A DNA stretch of 64,000 bases from Geomonas azotofigens. Lineage in GTDB: Bacteria; Desulfobacterota; Desulfuromonadia; Geobacterales; Geobacteraceae. The notes under the pieces were generated by a model. It was given only the letters and a program-made list of their open reading frames with translations. It made no database searches and had not been told where the DNA came from. Positions within the stretch are counted from its first letter, which is position 1, and each line of letters begins with the position of its first letter. Shown here piece after piece: positions 25,843 through 34,319 of the stretch. The stretch is from positions 930,001 through 994,000 of the forward strand of contig NZ_JAHLME010000003.1 in assembly GCF_018919395.1 (NCBI RefSeq), in the 5' to 3' direction. The translations under genes and the position numbers were made by a program.

Positions 25843-25875
25843 CGTTGCCGTCACTGTCAGATACTTCGTTGTACC
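25838..25875 (-). promoter_or_regulatory. Candidate ANTAR antitermination target in the nifB leader
   Basis: Hairpin P1 (25875-25860): GGTAC and GTATC pair around the hexaloop AACGAA, with A at loop position 1 and G at 4. Hairpin P2 (25849-25838): GGC and GCC around AACGAT, again A1 and G4, but only 3 bp. The P2 right arm is part of the 5' arm of the terminator, so P2 and terminator exclude each other, as in known ANTAR targets. Confidence 0.6.
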
Positions 25876-25889
25876 TTTGCCACCTATGA

Positions 25890-25904
25890 GCATTTAGCGT
25901 GCCA
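25890..25904 (-). promoter_or_regulatory. Sigma54 promoter of nifB
   Basis: The minus strand reads TGGCACGCTAAATGC: the -24 GG and -12 GC are correctly spaced and only the first T of the TTGC box is missing. It lies about 120 bases upstream of nifB. Confidence 0.75.
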
Positions 25905-26264
25905 TAGACATGGTACGGTGCTGTCTACGATATTGTGGGGCAGTACCGGCTGATAGCTGCCTGGAGAAAGCATGGATGGAAAAGTATGCAGAATAGGCTG
26001 GTTAGGGGAGTATCGCTGTTTTAACGGGTGGGCTGTTCGCACTACAGAGGAAACGACATAAGCGCTGCTGGCTCGCCTGTTACTTTTAATGATTTTTCTG
26101 CCTCACGCCACCGGCTCTCGTCTATTTTTTGGGCATTGCCTAACGTCGCGGCAGCCCCCCCAACATCTTCGGGTCTGGTGTTCACACTGCAAAGGCCGGC
26201 GAACCAAGCGTTCCTGTGAGGCTCATCGAATCGTCCGGAACAACGGATTGGATATTGCAGCATC
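25905..26264. other. Intergenic region between nifB and draG promoters
   Basis: This holds the upstream activation region expected for the nifB sigma54 promoter and the start region of divergent draG. I found no perfect TGT-N10-ACA NifA site, no second sigma54 element and no convincing gene; a 63-codon frame at 26028 lacks a ribosome site. Confidence 0.4.
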
Positions 26265-27179
26265 GTGGCTATGCCCAGTCCATCCGCACATAGAGACGTT
26301 ATCAGTCGGGCCCGGGGAGCCTTCCTCGGCCTCGCGGCTGGCGATGCGCTTGGGGCTCCGGTCGAGTTCATGACCCGCGGCGAGATAAAGGACAAGTACG
26401 GTGTCCTGAAGGAGATGGTCGGAGGCGGCTGGCTCAGGTTGAAACCCGGGCAGGTCACCGATGATACCGAGATGTCTCTTTGCCTGGCGCGGGCAACCGT
26501 CGGGGCGGGGGGATGGAACCTGAAGGCGGCGGCTGAGCACCTCGCGGGATGGCTTAAGTCAAAGCCCATCGACGTCGGTGACACCTGCCGGCGCGGCATC
26601 AGGAATTATATGCTGCACGGGATGTTGGAGACTCCCCCCAACGAATGGGACGGCGGCAACGGTGCCGCCATGCGGACGCTGCCCGTCGCTCTCTGCACCG
26701 TTGGCGACGATCTGTTACTGGAGCGCTTGACTCTCGAACAGGCCCATCTAACCCACAACCATCCCTACTCCGATGCGGCCTCCATATACCTTGGTCGACT
26801 GCTGCATTTGGCGCTTACAGGGCGCTCCATGCTGCAACTGCGCAGGGAGGCGGACCAACTCATCTCCCTGCACCCTTCCTTTTCATTTGATCCGTACAAA
26901 GGCCTGGCCACGGGCTACGTGGTGGACACCATGCAAACCGTCTTTCACTGTTTCTTCCGGTCGCGCTCTTTTGAAGGGTGCGTCATCGAGACCGTCAACC
27001 AGGGTGGCGATGCGGACACGACTGGCGCCATAGCAGGCGCCCTTGCTGGTGCCTATTATGGAGAAGAGGGCATACCAGTCCGATGGAGGAAAAAACTGGC
27101 AAAGGAGATGGCTGCCGAGGTCTCAGATCTTGCCGAACGCTTGGTCCGCTTGTCGCCTTTGTTGCAGGATGGACGGTGA
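26265..27179 (+). CDS. draG: DraG, ADP-ribosyl-[dinitrogen reductase] glycohydrolase
   Basis: 304 residues; start is GTG 26265 or ATG 26271, with no strong ribosome site. DraG removes ADP-ribose from the regulatory Arg of NifH and so reactivates nitrogenase. The ARH fold is shown by the N-terminal ARGAFLGLAAGDALGAPVEF, the metal-binding VTDDTEMSL and the C-terminal NQGGDADTTGAIAGALAGAYYG, which carry the dimanganese ligands. Encoded opposite and convergent to draT, with a 21-bp repeat array between them. DraT and DraG are usually co-transcribed in other diazotrophs, so this arrangement is unusual. Confidence 0.92.
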   Translation: MAMPSPSAHRDVISRARGAFLGLAAGDALGAPVEFMTRGEIKDKYGVLKEMVGGGWLRLKPGQVTDDTEMSLCLARATVGAGGWNLKAAAEHLAGWLKSKPIDVGDTCRRGIRNYMLHGMLETPPNEWDGGNGAAMRTLPVALCTVGDDLLLERLTLEQAHLTHNHPYSDAASIYLGRLLHLALTGRSMLQLRREADQLISLHPSFSFDPYKGLATGYVVDTMQTVFHCFFRSRSFEGCVIETVNQGGDADTTGAIAGALAGAYYGEEGIPVRWRKKLAKEMAAEVSDLAERLVRLSPLLQDGR

Positions 27180-27225
27180 CCACGGAGAGCGCAGAGACGG
27201 ATCGTGTGCCCGGTCAGATAACACG

Positions 27226-27624
27226 TCTATCGCGGTCGACAACTTGTTTATCGCGATAGATAACTTCTCTACCGGGATTTATAACTTATATATCGCTCTT
27301 CAGAAGTTGTGAATCGCTGTTTAGAAGTTATGAACAGCCCTCCAGAAGTTGTAACTCGCTCTCCAGAAGTTGTAACTCGCTCTTCAGAAGTTCTGAACCG
27401 CTCTGCAGAAGTTCTGAACCGCTCTTCAGAAGTTATGAATCGCTCTTTAGAAGTTATGAATCGGTCTCCAGAAGATGTAACTCGCTCTCCATAAGTTATG
27501 AATAGCTCTTCAGAAGTTATGAATCGGTCTCCAGAAGATGTAAATCGCGGTCAATAAAACCTGAATCGCGATTGAGATGTTGTGACTCGCGGTTGATAAC
27601 TTCTGAATCGCGATACATAACTTA
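27226..27624. repeat. Array of nineteen 21-bp tandem repeats between draG and draT
   Basis: Nineteen consecutive units of exactly 21 bp with no insertion or deletion. Central units begin TGAATCGCTCT and end CAGAAGTTA. The outer units (1-3, 18, 19) instead contain ATCGCGAT palindromes and end ATAACTTC-like, which is the reverse complement of the central GAAGTTAT. One frame has TGA or TAA at the start of nearly every unit. The other two plus-strand frames are interrupted too, so long coding is unlikely; a 61-codon frame of heptads (EVMNRSP-like) exists at 27309-27494. The flanks 27180-27225 and 27625-27738 hold no recognised gene. Confidence 0.9.
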
Positions 27625-27738
27625 TGTGCAGGAATTGATGATTTTTACTGCCGCGATTAATGAATCGTCAGTCGCCAATGATGACCTATCACTCGCGACA
27701 GACGAGTCGGGCTGTCCTATCGGTGAGTTGGAACGAAC

Positions 27739-28530
27739 CTAAACCGTGCACATGAGCCGCTTGACCCGGTACTCTCCGCCGATTACGAGGCATTCTCCCT
27801 CACCCTTCAGGATGGAGTTGGGCAACAGCTCGCTGTAGAAGAACACCTTCGCCAGTGGAACTTGCACCTGCCACACGACGAAGCCGAACTCCCAGGCGCG
27901 CTCCTCGTCCGTCGTGAACGAGTTGAGGTTGTTGAGGCGCACGATCTCCTCCCGCTTCGATATGGTCTCCAGGACATCATATTCGGAACGGTCGAAGGTG
28001 CCGCGGTACAGGGTGAGGTGCTTCCGGTCGGGGTACCTCTTGGTAAGCTCGTACTGGGAGTATTCGTAGAGGAGGTCGAGTTGGGAATTGATCGCCGAAG
28101 TGCGGGCGCTCCCCTTGGTACGGTCCACCGCGTATTGAAGGTAATTTTCGTCGTGGATTCCCGTGATGCGCACGTTGTGAAAGGTGGGCGCCAGCCCCAT
28201 CCTGCTCTCGACCCACCCCTTCAGCACCGCCCCCTCCACCGAGTTCGAGTCCATCATCCAGCCCCGTAGAAAACGCAGGTAGCTGTTTTTGAGACTCTTG
28301 CGGGCGGTAGCGGTTTCCTGCTGCCATTGGTGCAACTGGAACTTGACGGACATGTAGTCGTTAAAGACCGAGGCGCGTTCCTCATGCGACGCGATGCCGT
28401 CCAGTTTTTCGAACAGGAACCGGTTCACGGCACGCACGCCCTGGATCTCCAAGAGCTGTGGGTTGTCGTTGAAATGGCGGGAAGCGATGACCCAAGGTGG
28501 GAGGTTGCAGTGGTTGAATGAATTCTCCAT
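27739..28530 (-). CDS. draT: DraT, NAD+-dinitrogen reductase ADP-ribosyltransferase
   Basis: 263 residues. DraT ADP-ribosylates the Arg next to the NifH 4Fe-4S cluster when ammonium or darkness/energy signals appear, switching nitrogenase off. The family opening FNHCNLPPWVIASRHFN and EIQGVRAVNRFLF is clear. Candidate R-S-E catalytic elements are LYRGTFDRSEYD, NSFTTDEERAWEFG and GECLVIGGEYRV. It follows the nifX-like gene by 65 bases on the same strand, so it is probably the last gene of the nifH operon. Confidence 0.92.
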   Translation of the reverse strand: MENSFNHCNLPPWVIASRHFNDNPQLLEIQGVRAVNRFLFEKLDGIASHEERASVFNDYMSVKFQLHQWQQETATARKSLKNSYLRFLRGWMMDSNSVEGAVLKGWVESRMGLAPTFHNVRITGIHDENYLQYAVDRTKGSARTSAINSQLDLLYEYSQYELTKRYPDRKHLTLYRGTFDRSEYDVLETISKREEIVRLNNLNSFTTDEERAWEFGFVVWQVQVPLAKVFFYSELLPNSILKGEGECLVIGGEYRVKRLMCTV

Positions 28531-28546
28531 TGAATCACCACTAAAT

Positions 28547-28575
28547 CAGATTGAGATTAAGACTCAGATTGAGAG
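28547..28575. repeat. CAGATTGAGA direct repeat upstream of draT
   Basis: Two direct copies of CAGATTGAGA lie 7 bases apart. It matches one arm of the larger palindromes in the nifD-nifK and nifEN-nifX gaps and looks like a partial copy of that family. Confidence 0.45.
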
Positions 28576-28595
28576 AAAAAATGCACGGCCAGCAT

Positions 28596-28925
28596 CTACA
28601 GTACCTTGGCGAGATCCTTCAAGATCGGCTCGATCTCGCCTTCGACTACATACGGTTCTACCCCCAGACGGTCGAGTTCCATCCTCGGAGCTTCCCCGAT
28701 CATCGAACAGACCACAGCACGGCAGCCTGTGAGGGCGTCGGCGGTGTCTTTGAGCGTGTGGGCGCGCAGCGGATGGTCCGGATCGAAACGGCAGTATTTC
28801 TCCACAGGCCGCTCCTCCAGGAAGGTCACCTCATCGTCCTCCACCCGGTAGATAAGAAAACGCTCGACGTGCCCGAAGTGCTGGTTGACCTCTTTGCCAT
28901 CTTTGGATGCTACAGCGAAAAGCAT
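28596..28925 (-). CDS. NifX/NafY-like FeMo-cofactor carrier protein
   Basis: 109 residues, with GGAGG before ATG 28925. It belongs to the dinitrogenase iron-molybdenum cofactor biosynthesis family, single domain: FAVASKDGKEVNQHFGHVERFLIY at the start with the conserved HFGH-type motif, and a C-terminal TGCRAVVCSMIGEAPRMELDRLGVEP. Such proteins bind FeMo-co or NifB-co during transfer. Two paralogues are present in this cluster (also 29410-29799); which one matches NifX in function cannot be told from sequence. Confidence 0.8.
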   Translation of the reverse strand: MLFAVASKDGKEVNQHFGHVERFLIYRVEDDEVTFLEERPVEKYCRFDPDHPLRAHTLKDTADALTGCRAVVCSMIGEAPRMELDRLGVEPYVVEGEIEPILKDLAKVL

Positions 28926-29028
28926 GGTAAACCTCCATCAAACTCCCCCCTCACCTTGCGGGAGGGAGGAGTCCGCGCGCAATTTTCCCGATACCCCGGA
29001 ACGAACCAAGGGAATGGAGTTACGGTTC
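28926..29028. other. Spacer with GC-rich palindrome
   Basis: Contains CTCCCCCCTCACC and GCGGGAGGGAGGAG, a member of the CCCTC/GAGGG intergenic palindrome family also seen near 29380, 41670, 53540 and 57060-57175. No gene. Confidence 0.4.
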
Positions 29029-29292
29029 TTACGCCTCTATCGGGGCAAAGCTGAAGCACTTCTTGGAGCAGGTCCGGCCGCAGGCACCGCAGCCGATACA
29101 GTTGCCGGGATTCTCCACCTTCATAAACATCTTCGCCGAATCGTCCTCGTCTACCTCTTCAAAGCTCAGCACGTCGTGGGCACAGACCTTGTAGCAGCGG
29201 CCGCAGCCTATGCAGGTCTCGTCGTCAATGGCGACGATGAATTCGGGGGTCCACTCTTTCTTGCTCTTGGTCAAGCCTGTGATGTAAGCCAT
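29029..29292 (-). CDS. nif-specific 2[4Fe-4S] ferredoxin
   Basis: 87 residues, AAAAGGAG upstream. It has two cluster motifs, CIGCGRCYKVCAHDVL and CIGCGACGRTCSKKCF, with a long acidic insertion between them (EEVDEDDSAKMFMKVENPG), as in the FdxB/ferredoxin III nif-specific family. Probably an electron donor for FeMo-co assembly or to the Fe protein. It lies between the two NifX-like genes in the nifH operon. Confidence 0.85.
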   Translation of the reverse strand: MAYITGLTKSKKEWTPEFIVAIDDETCIGCGRCYKVCAHDVLSFEEVDEDDSAKMFMKVENPGNCIGCGACGRTCSKKCFSFAPIEA

Positions 29293-29409
29293 GATGAATC
29301 TCCTTTTGTTATGTAGTTGTCAGTCGACAGTTAATGCATTGAATGAATATGTCGCGCGCTTTGCCGGCCTTGTCCCCTCCCCGGAGGGTAAGGGTTAGGT
29401 AGGGGGAGA

Positions 29410-29799
29410 CTAGTCCTCTTCGAGGAACGAGCTCACGTTGTCCTTGTTCATCGCCTTACGCAGCCACGGCGGCGGGTTGCCACGCAGCACCTCCTGCATC
29501 TTCTCGATGGACTCCTTCAGCCCCACCTCGACGTTGGTCTTCATCGGGTGGATCCGCTTGGCCACCAGCTTTGCCGCAGCCGGACCGCCGATCTGCATGG
29601 TATAGACGATGGCGCACTCGGAGAGAAGGTTCGCTCGCGCGGCGATGCGGTCTTCCTCGTCACTGCCGTGCTCACCGACGGAGAGGGTCTGGACGTAATG
29701 TGCCTCGTCCGGCCCCACCTCCCAGATGTGGAACGAATCCGCCTGGCCGAAGTGCATATCGATGGTGTCGCCTGTCTTGCTGGTAAAAGCGATCTTCAT
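29410..29799 (-). CDS. nifX: NifX, FeMo-cofactor carrier
   Basis: 129 residues, AAGGAG before ATG 29799. Dinitrogenase iron-molybdenum cofactor biosynthesis fold: KIAFTSKTGDTIDMHFGQADSFHIWEV split across the first strand and the cofactor-binding DMHFGQAD, then CAIVYTMQIGGPAAAKLV. The C-terminal extension NPPPWLRKAMNKD is typical of NifX. It follows nifEN directly, the usual place for nifX, which is the reason for the symbol. Confidence 0.88.
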   Translation of the reverse strand: MKIAFTSKTGDTIDMHFGQADSFHIWEVGPDEAHYVQTLSVGEHGSDEEDRIAARANLLSECAIVYTMQIGGPAAAKLVAKRIHPMKTNVEVGLKESIEKMQEVLRGNPPPWLRKAMNKDNVSSFLEED

Positions 29800-29818
29800 A
29801 GCTCGGTCTCCTTAAATG

Positions 29819-29886
29819 CAGATTGAGATCAGGATAAAGATTTAGTAAAGCCGTACTTCCTTAGTCTTTATCTTGGTCTAGATCTG
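29819..29886. repeat. Imperfect palindrome between nifEN and nifX
   Basis: CAGATTGAGATCAGGATAAA at one end and TTTATCTTGGTCTAGATCTG at the other form a stem of more than 20 bp with a few mismatches. It is related to the palindrome at 34320-34403. Confidence 0.7.
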
Positions 29887-29890
29887 TCTA

Positions 29891-32647
29891 CTAGTTGTGC
29901 GCCAGCTTCTGCGCTTCCTTGGCGTTGGCCTGGAAGATGTTGGCCAGCTCGAATATCAGGTTGAGCGTCCCTTGGTAGCCGACCCACATTTTGTGGTGCG
30001 CGCCGAGCCGGTCGAACACCGGCATGCCGGTGCGCAGGTGTGCGCCGATGCCCAACTTCTTCGCGGCCTGGCGGCCGTTGGAATTGGCCACCAGCAGATC
30101 CGCCCCGGCCGCCGTCTGCTCGAGGTCTTCGAGATCCCCGACGAAGAGATTCTCGACCGGCAACAAGTCAAGTCCGCGGGTCCTGGTTGCCGCGATGGCG
30201 ACGTGGATATCGCAGCCGAGACTGGCGAGGAACGTGGTCATCCCCTTCAGGTGATCGGCCTCCAGCGCCAGAGCGACCTTCTTCTGCCCGAACTGGTAGT
30301 GGCAATCGACCATGGCGTCCATGAGGCGGCTTCTCCAACGCCTGAACTTCTCCGGCGTCGGCCGTCCGGACACCGCCGAGAGCGTGGTCATCAAAAGATC
30401 GGATTCCATGAGGCCTGTTATCGACATGAATCCGTAACTGGGGATGCCGAACCTCTCTTCGAGGATGCCGGCGGCGTCGGCCAGCGAATCGCCGAAGTAC
30501 AGGGTGGCCACACTGCTGCCCGCCGCCTTGATCCTCTCGACGCTGATCCCTCCAATGGACAAGGCCGAAACGGTGGCATCGATATGGCCATCCAGTGCGT
30601 TGGAGATGTCGGGTACCACCAGCGGATCGAGACCGAATGCACGGCATATTTCCGAGATTTCTTCCACCTCTGCAGGAGTTAAGTGGCACCCGGGCAAGAT
30701 ATTTACCTGTGTAGGTATTGCGATACCGTCTTGCGGAACGGTGGCAACGATCGCTTCTACCGCCGCGGCATACCCCTCCTGCATCGAGCCACAGTAATCC
30801 GGGGTGGACGCGTGAATCACGGGAATATCGGCATGCTCGGGGTGCGCTTCACGAAACTGCACGATGGCGCTTCTGACGTCGTCCCCCATGGTTTCGGTCA
30901 GGCCTGTGGTCATCACCCCTACCACGGCCGGCTTGAATTTCTCCATGACCCGGTTCAGGCCTGCCTTCACATTCTCCCAGCCGCCGAAGATGGCGGCGTC
31001 CTCACTCATGCTGGTCGAGTTGAGCGCGATGGATTCCTTGAAATGCCGGGAAAGCTGCAACCTGATGAAGGTGGAGCATCCCTGCGCGCCGTGCAAAAGC
31101 CCGAGCATCCCGTCGATGCCGAGGTACGCAAGCGTAGCCCCCAGCGCCGGGGAGTTCTTCTGCGGGTTCACGGTCGCGTTTTTGGTCGGCACTTTGACCC
31201 GCGATTCCTTCATGTCCATGGCGGCCAGGCGGGCCGCGTGTCCCGTACTGAGGGCAAGGTCCGTTTCCAACCCTGCAGCATCCTTCTCCCAGGGCGCCTT
31301 GCCGTTGAGAGCCGGCCAGATCGGGTTGTTCACCGTCAAGTCGAGCTGTTTGGCGAAGGTGACCATGCCGGCGTATCCGGCGTAGGGATGCGAACGGCCG
31401 TGGTTGATGTCCAAAAACGGAGTCTTGGTCTTCAACGCAAGGTACTTGGTCTTGCCTCCCGCCACGATCAGGTCGGGGAGCTTGTCGTACATCACGGAGA
31501 GAAGACCGGCGGTGCTGGTGTCGGTGATGATGGAGGCATCCTCGTGCATCAAAGCCTTCATGCGGTAGAAGTCTTCCAGGGTGGAATTCTGGGTACCGGC
31601 GGCGAGGATCTCGACTCCCAGTTCGGCCAGGGCATTGACCATGGACCAGGTCTTCACTCCGCCGGTAAAGAGCACCGCCCGCTTCCCTTCCAGCCGGGCG
31701 CGGTAGGGAGCAAGTTCGGCGCGGCAGGCGGCCTCGCGTTCCTCGATCAGTTGCTCCACCCGGTCCTGCATCACCCTTTTCTCCAGGCCGTTGACCCGGT
31801 CATCGAGTTCGCGCGCTATGTCACGCAAGGCCTTGGCCACGTCGGTCATACCGTAAAAGGATTCCTCAAGGTATGGGATGCCGTAGTTCTTCTGCATCTT
31901 CTTGGCGAGGTTGGTGAGGCTCTTGGAGCAGACGATGACGTTCAACTTGGCGCGGTGCGCGTAACGGAGGTCCTCGAACTTCGAGTCGCCGCTGATGCAG
32001 GAGAGAACCCGGATGCCAAGCTGATCGAAGAGCGGCAGCATCCCCCAAAGATCCCCGGCAATGTTGTACTCGCCGATCAGGTTGATGTCGTAGTCCGTGG
32101 TGTACTCGGGCTCGGCGGTCCCGATCACGTATTTGAAGAGGGTCTCGCCCGCCAGGCGGTTGCCGATGTTCTTGTCACCGATGAAACCCGGCGTATTGAC
32201 CGGGATGACCGGGACGCTCACCTTGTCAGCGGCGGCCTTGCAGACGGTCTCGATATCGTCGCCGGTCATGGAGGTTACGCAGGTGGCATAGACGAAGATC
32301 GCTTTCGCCTCCGGGTAGCGCCCGGCCAGTTCCTGGATGGCGCGGTACAGCTTTTTCTCGCCGCCGAAGATCACGTCGTTTTGCAGCATCTCCGTGGTGA
32401 AGCCGCGGCGGTAGATCTGGGAGTCGGAGGAGCGGGCCCCGCGGTTGTCCCAGGAGTTCCCGGCGCAGGCGATGGGACCGTGCACCAGGTGAATCACGTC
32501 GGTGATGGGCATGAGGACGACGCGCGCGCCGTCGTAGGCGCAGCTTCGTTCCGTCCCCTCGCCCGGTTCGGATTTCTTGCAGAACTTGGGAGCCCCGGCG
32601 TCATGTGTGTCGCAATCTGTCGTGTCGTACCAATCCGGCTTCGCCAT
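29891..32647 (-). CDS. nifEN: NifEN fusion, FeMo-cofactor scaffold
   Basis: 918 residues, about the sum of NifE and NifN. The N-terminal part (about 1-460) is NifE-like, with CAYDGARVVLMPITDVIHLVHGPIAC broken by the P-cluster-like Cys region, GDDIETVCKAA and HGRSHPYAGYAG. After a short linker (about 465-495) the NifN part begins, with NPQKNSPALGATLAYLGIDG, LLHGAQGCSTF, TGLTETMGDD and a C-terminal PVFDRLGAHHKMWVGYQG. The scaffold matures NifB-co to FeMo-co. Such fusions are known from Geobacter and a few other anaerobes. AAGGAGG precedes the start. A long hairpin separates it from nifK. Confidence 0.95.
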   Translation of the reverse strand: MAKPDWYDTTDCDTHDAGAPKFCKKSEPGEGTERSCAYDGARVVLMPITDVIHLVHGPIACAGNSWDNRGARSSDSQIYRRGFTTEMLQNDVIFGGEKKLYRAIQELAGRYPEAKAIFVYATCVTSMTGDDIETVCKAAADKVSVPVIPVNTPGFIGDKNIGNRLAGETLFKYVIGTAEPEYTTDYDINLIGEYNIAGDLWGMLPLFDQLGIRVLSCISGDSKFEDLRYAHRAKLNVIVCSKSLTNLAKKMQKNYGIPYLEESFYGMTDVAKALRDIARELDDRVNGLEKRVMQDRVEQLIEEREAACRAELAPYRARLEGKRAVLFTGGVKTWSMVNALAELGVEILAAGTQNSTLEDFYRMKALMHEDASIITDTSTAGLLSVMYDKLPDLIVAGGKTKYLALKTKTPFLDINHGRSHPYAGYAGMVTFAKQLDLTVNNPIWPALNGKAPWEKDAAGLETDLALSTGHAARLAAMDMKESRVKVPTKNATVNPQKNSPALGATLAYLGIDGMLGLLHGAQGCSTFIRLQLSRHFKESIALNSTSMSEDAAIFGGWENVKAGLNRVMEKFKPAVVGVMTTGLTETMGDDVRSAIVQFREAHPEHADIPVIHASTPDYCGSMQEGYAAAVEAIVATVPQDGIAIPTQVNILPGCHLTPAEVEEISEICRAFGLDPLVVPDISNALDGHIDATVSALSIGGISVERIKAAGSSVATLYFGDSLADAAGILEERFGIPSYGFMSITGLMESDLLMTTLSAVSGRPTPEKFRRWRSRLMDAMVDCHYQFGQKKVALALEADHLKGMTTFLASLGCDIHVAIAATRTRGLDLLPVENLFVGDLEDLEQTAAGADLLVANSNGRQAAKKLGIGAHLRTGMPVFDRLGAHHKMWVGYQGTLNLIFELANIFQANAKEAQKLAHN

Positions 32648-32681
32648 TGGAGCCTCCTTTTCGTGTGGGGCCGAGGGGTAA

Positions 32682-32801
32682 AACCATCAGCCACGGAGAA
32701 CTTCTGAGAACATCTGAGAAACCCAAAAACTTTTACAGGTAAACTATCAGTCTTTGCTTCTCTCCGATTCTCTCAGATTGCCTCCGTGGCCAATGGTTTT
32801 C
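32682..32801. repeat. Long inverted repeat between nifK and nifEN
   Basis: AAAACCATCAGCCACGGAG at 32680-32698 pairs with CTCCGTGGCCAATGGTTTT at 32783-32801 with two mismatches, and TCTGAGAA/TTCTCTCAGA words extend the stem. It would form a stable hairpin in the nif transcript. Confidence 0.7.
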
Positions 32802-32807
32802 AGGTTG

Positions 32808-34271
32808 TTATCTCATCATCTCGAAGTGACGGTCATCGCAGGTTTCGTCACGAACTTCGATGAATTTGTTGCAGATGGTGGTCAGCATGTTGATGGCACC
32901 CTGGTAGCCGATCAAGGGAGCACGGTGCAGGTTGACGCGGTCGAAGACCGGGAAGCCGAAACGGAACAGCGGGATCTTGGCGTCGCGTGCGGCGAACTTG
33001 CCGTGGGTGTCGCCGATCATGGCGTCCACAGGGTCGGTCATCAGCAGGCTTCTCATGTGCCAGAGATCCTTGCCCATGTAGATCTTGCACCCCTTGCCGT
33101 CCGGGGACGCGTCCAGTAGCGCCTGAATCTCTTTCTCAACCTTCTTGGTCCCCTTGCTGCAGAGGATGTGGTGCGGTCTGGCGCCCATCTCCAACAGGAA
33201 GGAAACGTAGCCCAGCAGGTAATCCGGGTCGCCGTAGAGGGCGAACTTCTTGCCGTGGATGTACTGGTGCGCGTCGGTCATGGCGTCGACGGCGTTGCCG
33301 CGCTCGGCCTTCAACGACTCCGGCACCGGCTTGCCGAACAGCTCGGACAGCTTCAGCAGCAGGGCATCGGTCTTGGCGACGCCGAACGGTGTCGGCAGGG
33401 ATGCGTGGATGCCGGAGTAGTTGTCCTTGATCCAGCTGAAGGTCTTGGCGCTGGCGAAGGGGGCTACGGTCAGCGTCGCCTTGCCGTTGATGGAATCCGC
33501 CGCGTCCTCCAGCTTGGTGCCTCCCGGATAGGGACGGTAGGTGCCGTCCAGGGGCGAATCGAAGGTCTCGGAAATATCGGCGAGCAGCGTGTAGGGGATG
33601 CCGAATTCCTTGAGGATCCTCTTGTACTCGCGGTAGTTGCCGGTGTTGCAGTCAAAGCCCGGGATCAGGTTCAGCTTCCCGGTGCAGCGCCCCTCGACTT
33701 TCCTGTCTTCGGTCAGCGTCTGCAGGATGGAGAGCAGCATCGAGTCGTAGCCGTGAACGTGGGAGCCGTTGAAGCTCGGGGTGTTGGCGTAGGGGAGCGG
33801 GTAGTCCTGCGGCACGATCCCCTTGTTCCTCGCGTTCTTGATGAACGCGGTCAGGTCGTCGCCGATGACCTCCGGCATGCAGGAGGTGAAGACCGCCATC
33901 ATCTTGGGCTTGTAGATGGTGTAGGCGTTCTCCAGTGCCTCGTGCAGGTTGTTCTGTCCCCCGAACACCGCGCCGTCCTCGGTCATGGAGTCGGACACGG
34001 CCGGAGCCGGCTCGCGGAAGTGGCGGTTGAAGGTGGAGCGGTAGTACGAGGCGCACCCTTGCGAGCCGTGCACGAAGGGGAGCGTCCCCTCGAAGCCGTG
34101 CGCGGCGAGCTCTGCACCCAGCGGCTGGCAGGCGTGCGGCGGGTTGATAACCAGTGCCTGGCGGGCGAAGTTCTTTTCCTTGTACTCCTCGGTATTGATC
34201 CACGCGGAAACCCGTTTCACTTCCTCTTCGGGTATCTCGGTGACGTATTTCACGGCAGCTTCTGCAGTCAT
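32808..34271 (-). CDS. nifK: Nitrogenase MoFe protein beta chain
   Basis: 487 residues. NifK with NifD forms the alpha2beta2 dinitrogenase. P-cluster Cys sites are visible in VINPPHACQPLGAE, FVHGSQGCASYYR and FTSCMPEVIGDDL. The Ser-containing region and the C-terminal FRFGFPVFDRVNLHRAPLIGYQG match the molybdenum form. It follows nifD with a 133-bp gap that holds a palindrome. The upstream ribosome site is AAAGGAG. Confidence 0.96.
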   Translation of the reverse strand: MTAEAAVKYVTEIPEEEVKRVSAWINTEEYKEKNFARQALVINPPHACQPLGAELAAHGFEGTLPFVHGSQGCASYYRSTFNRHFREPAPAVSDSMTEDGAVFGGQNNLHEALENAYTIYKPKMMAVFTSCMPEVIGDDLTAFIKNARNKGIVPQDYPLPYANTPSFNGSHVHGYDSMLLSILQTLTEDRKVEGRCTGKLNLIPGFDCNTGNYREYKRILKEFGIPYTLLADISETFDSPLDGTYRPYPGGTKLEDAADSINGKATLTVAPFASAKTFSWIKDNYSGIHASLPTPFGVAKTDALLLKLSELFGKPVPESLKAERGNAVDAMTDAHQYIHGKKFALYGDPDYLLGYVSFLLEMGARPHHILCSKGTKKVEKEIQALLDASPDGKGCKIYMGKDLWHMRSLLMTDPVDAMIGDTHGKFAARDAKIPLFRFGFPVFDRVNLHRAPLIGYQGAINMLTTICNKFIEVRDETCDDRHFEMMR

Positions 34272-34319
34272 GGTTATGCTCCTTTAGGCCGGCGACTAAT
34301 CCGTCGCACGGCGGTAAGT

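Noticed and set aside
26028-26219. Small gene upstream of draG
   Set aside because: No ribosome site and no recognisable sequence; ends before the draG start region without coupling.
27309-27494. 61-codon frame of heptads in the 21-bp array as a small repeat protein
   Set aside because: No ribosome site, covers only half of the array, and neighbouring units introduce stops; the repeat explains the open frame.
27226-27624. CRISPR array
   Set aside because: Units are contiguous with no spacers and no cas genes are present.
30683-32707. 674-codon plus-strand frame opposite nifEN
   Set aside because: Shadow frame caused by codon bias; nifEN motifs are intact on the other strand.
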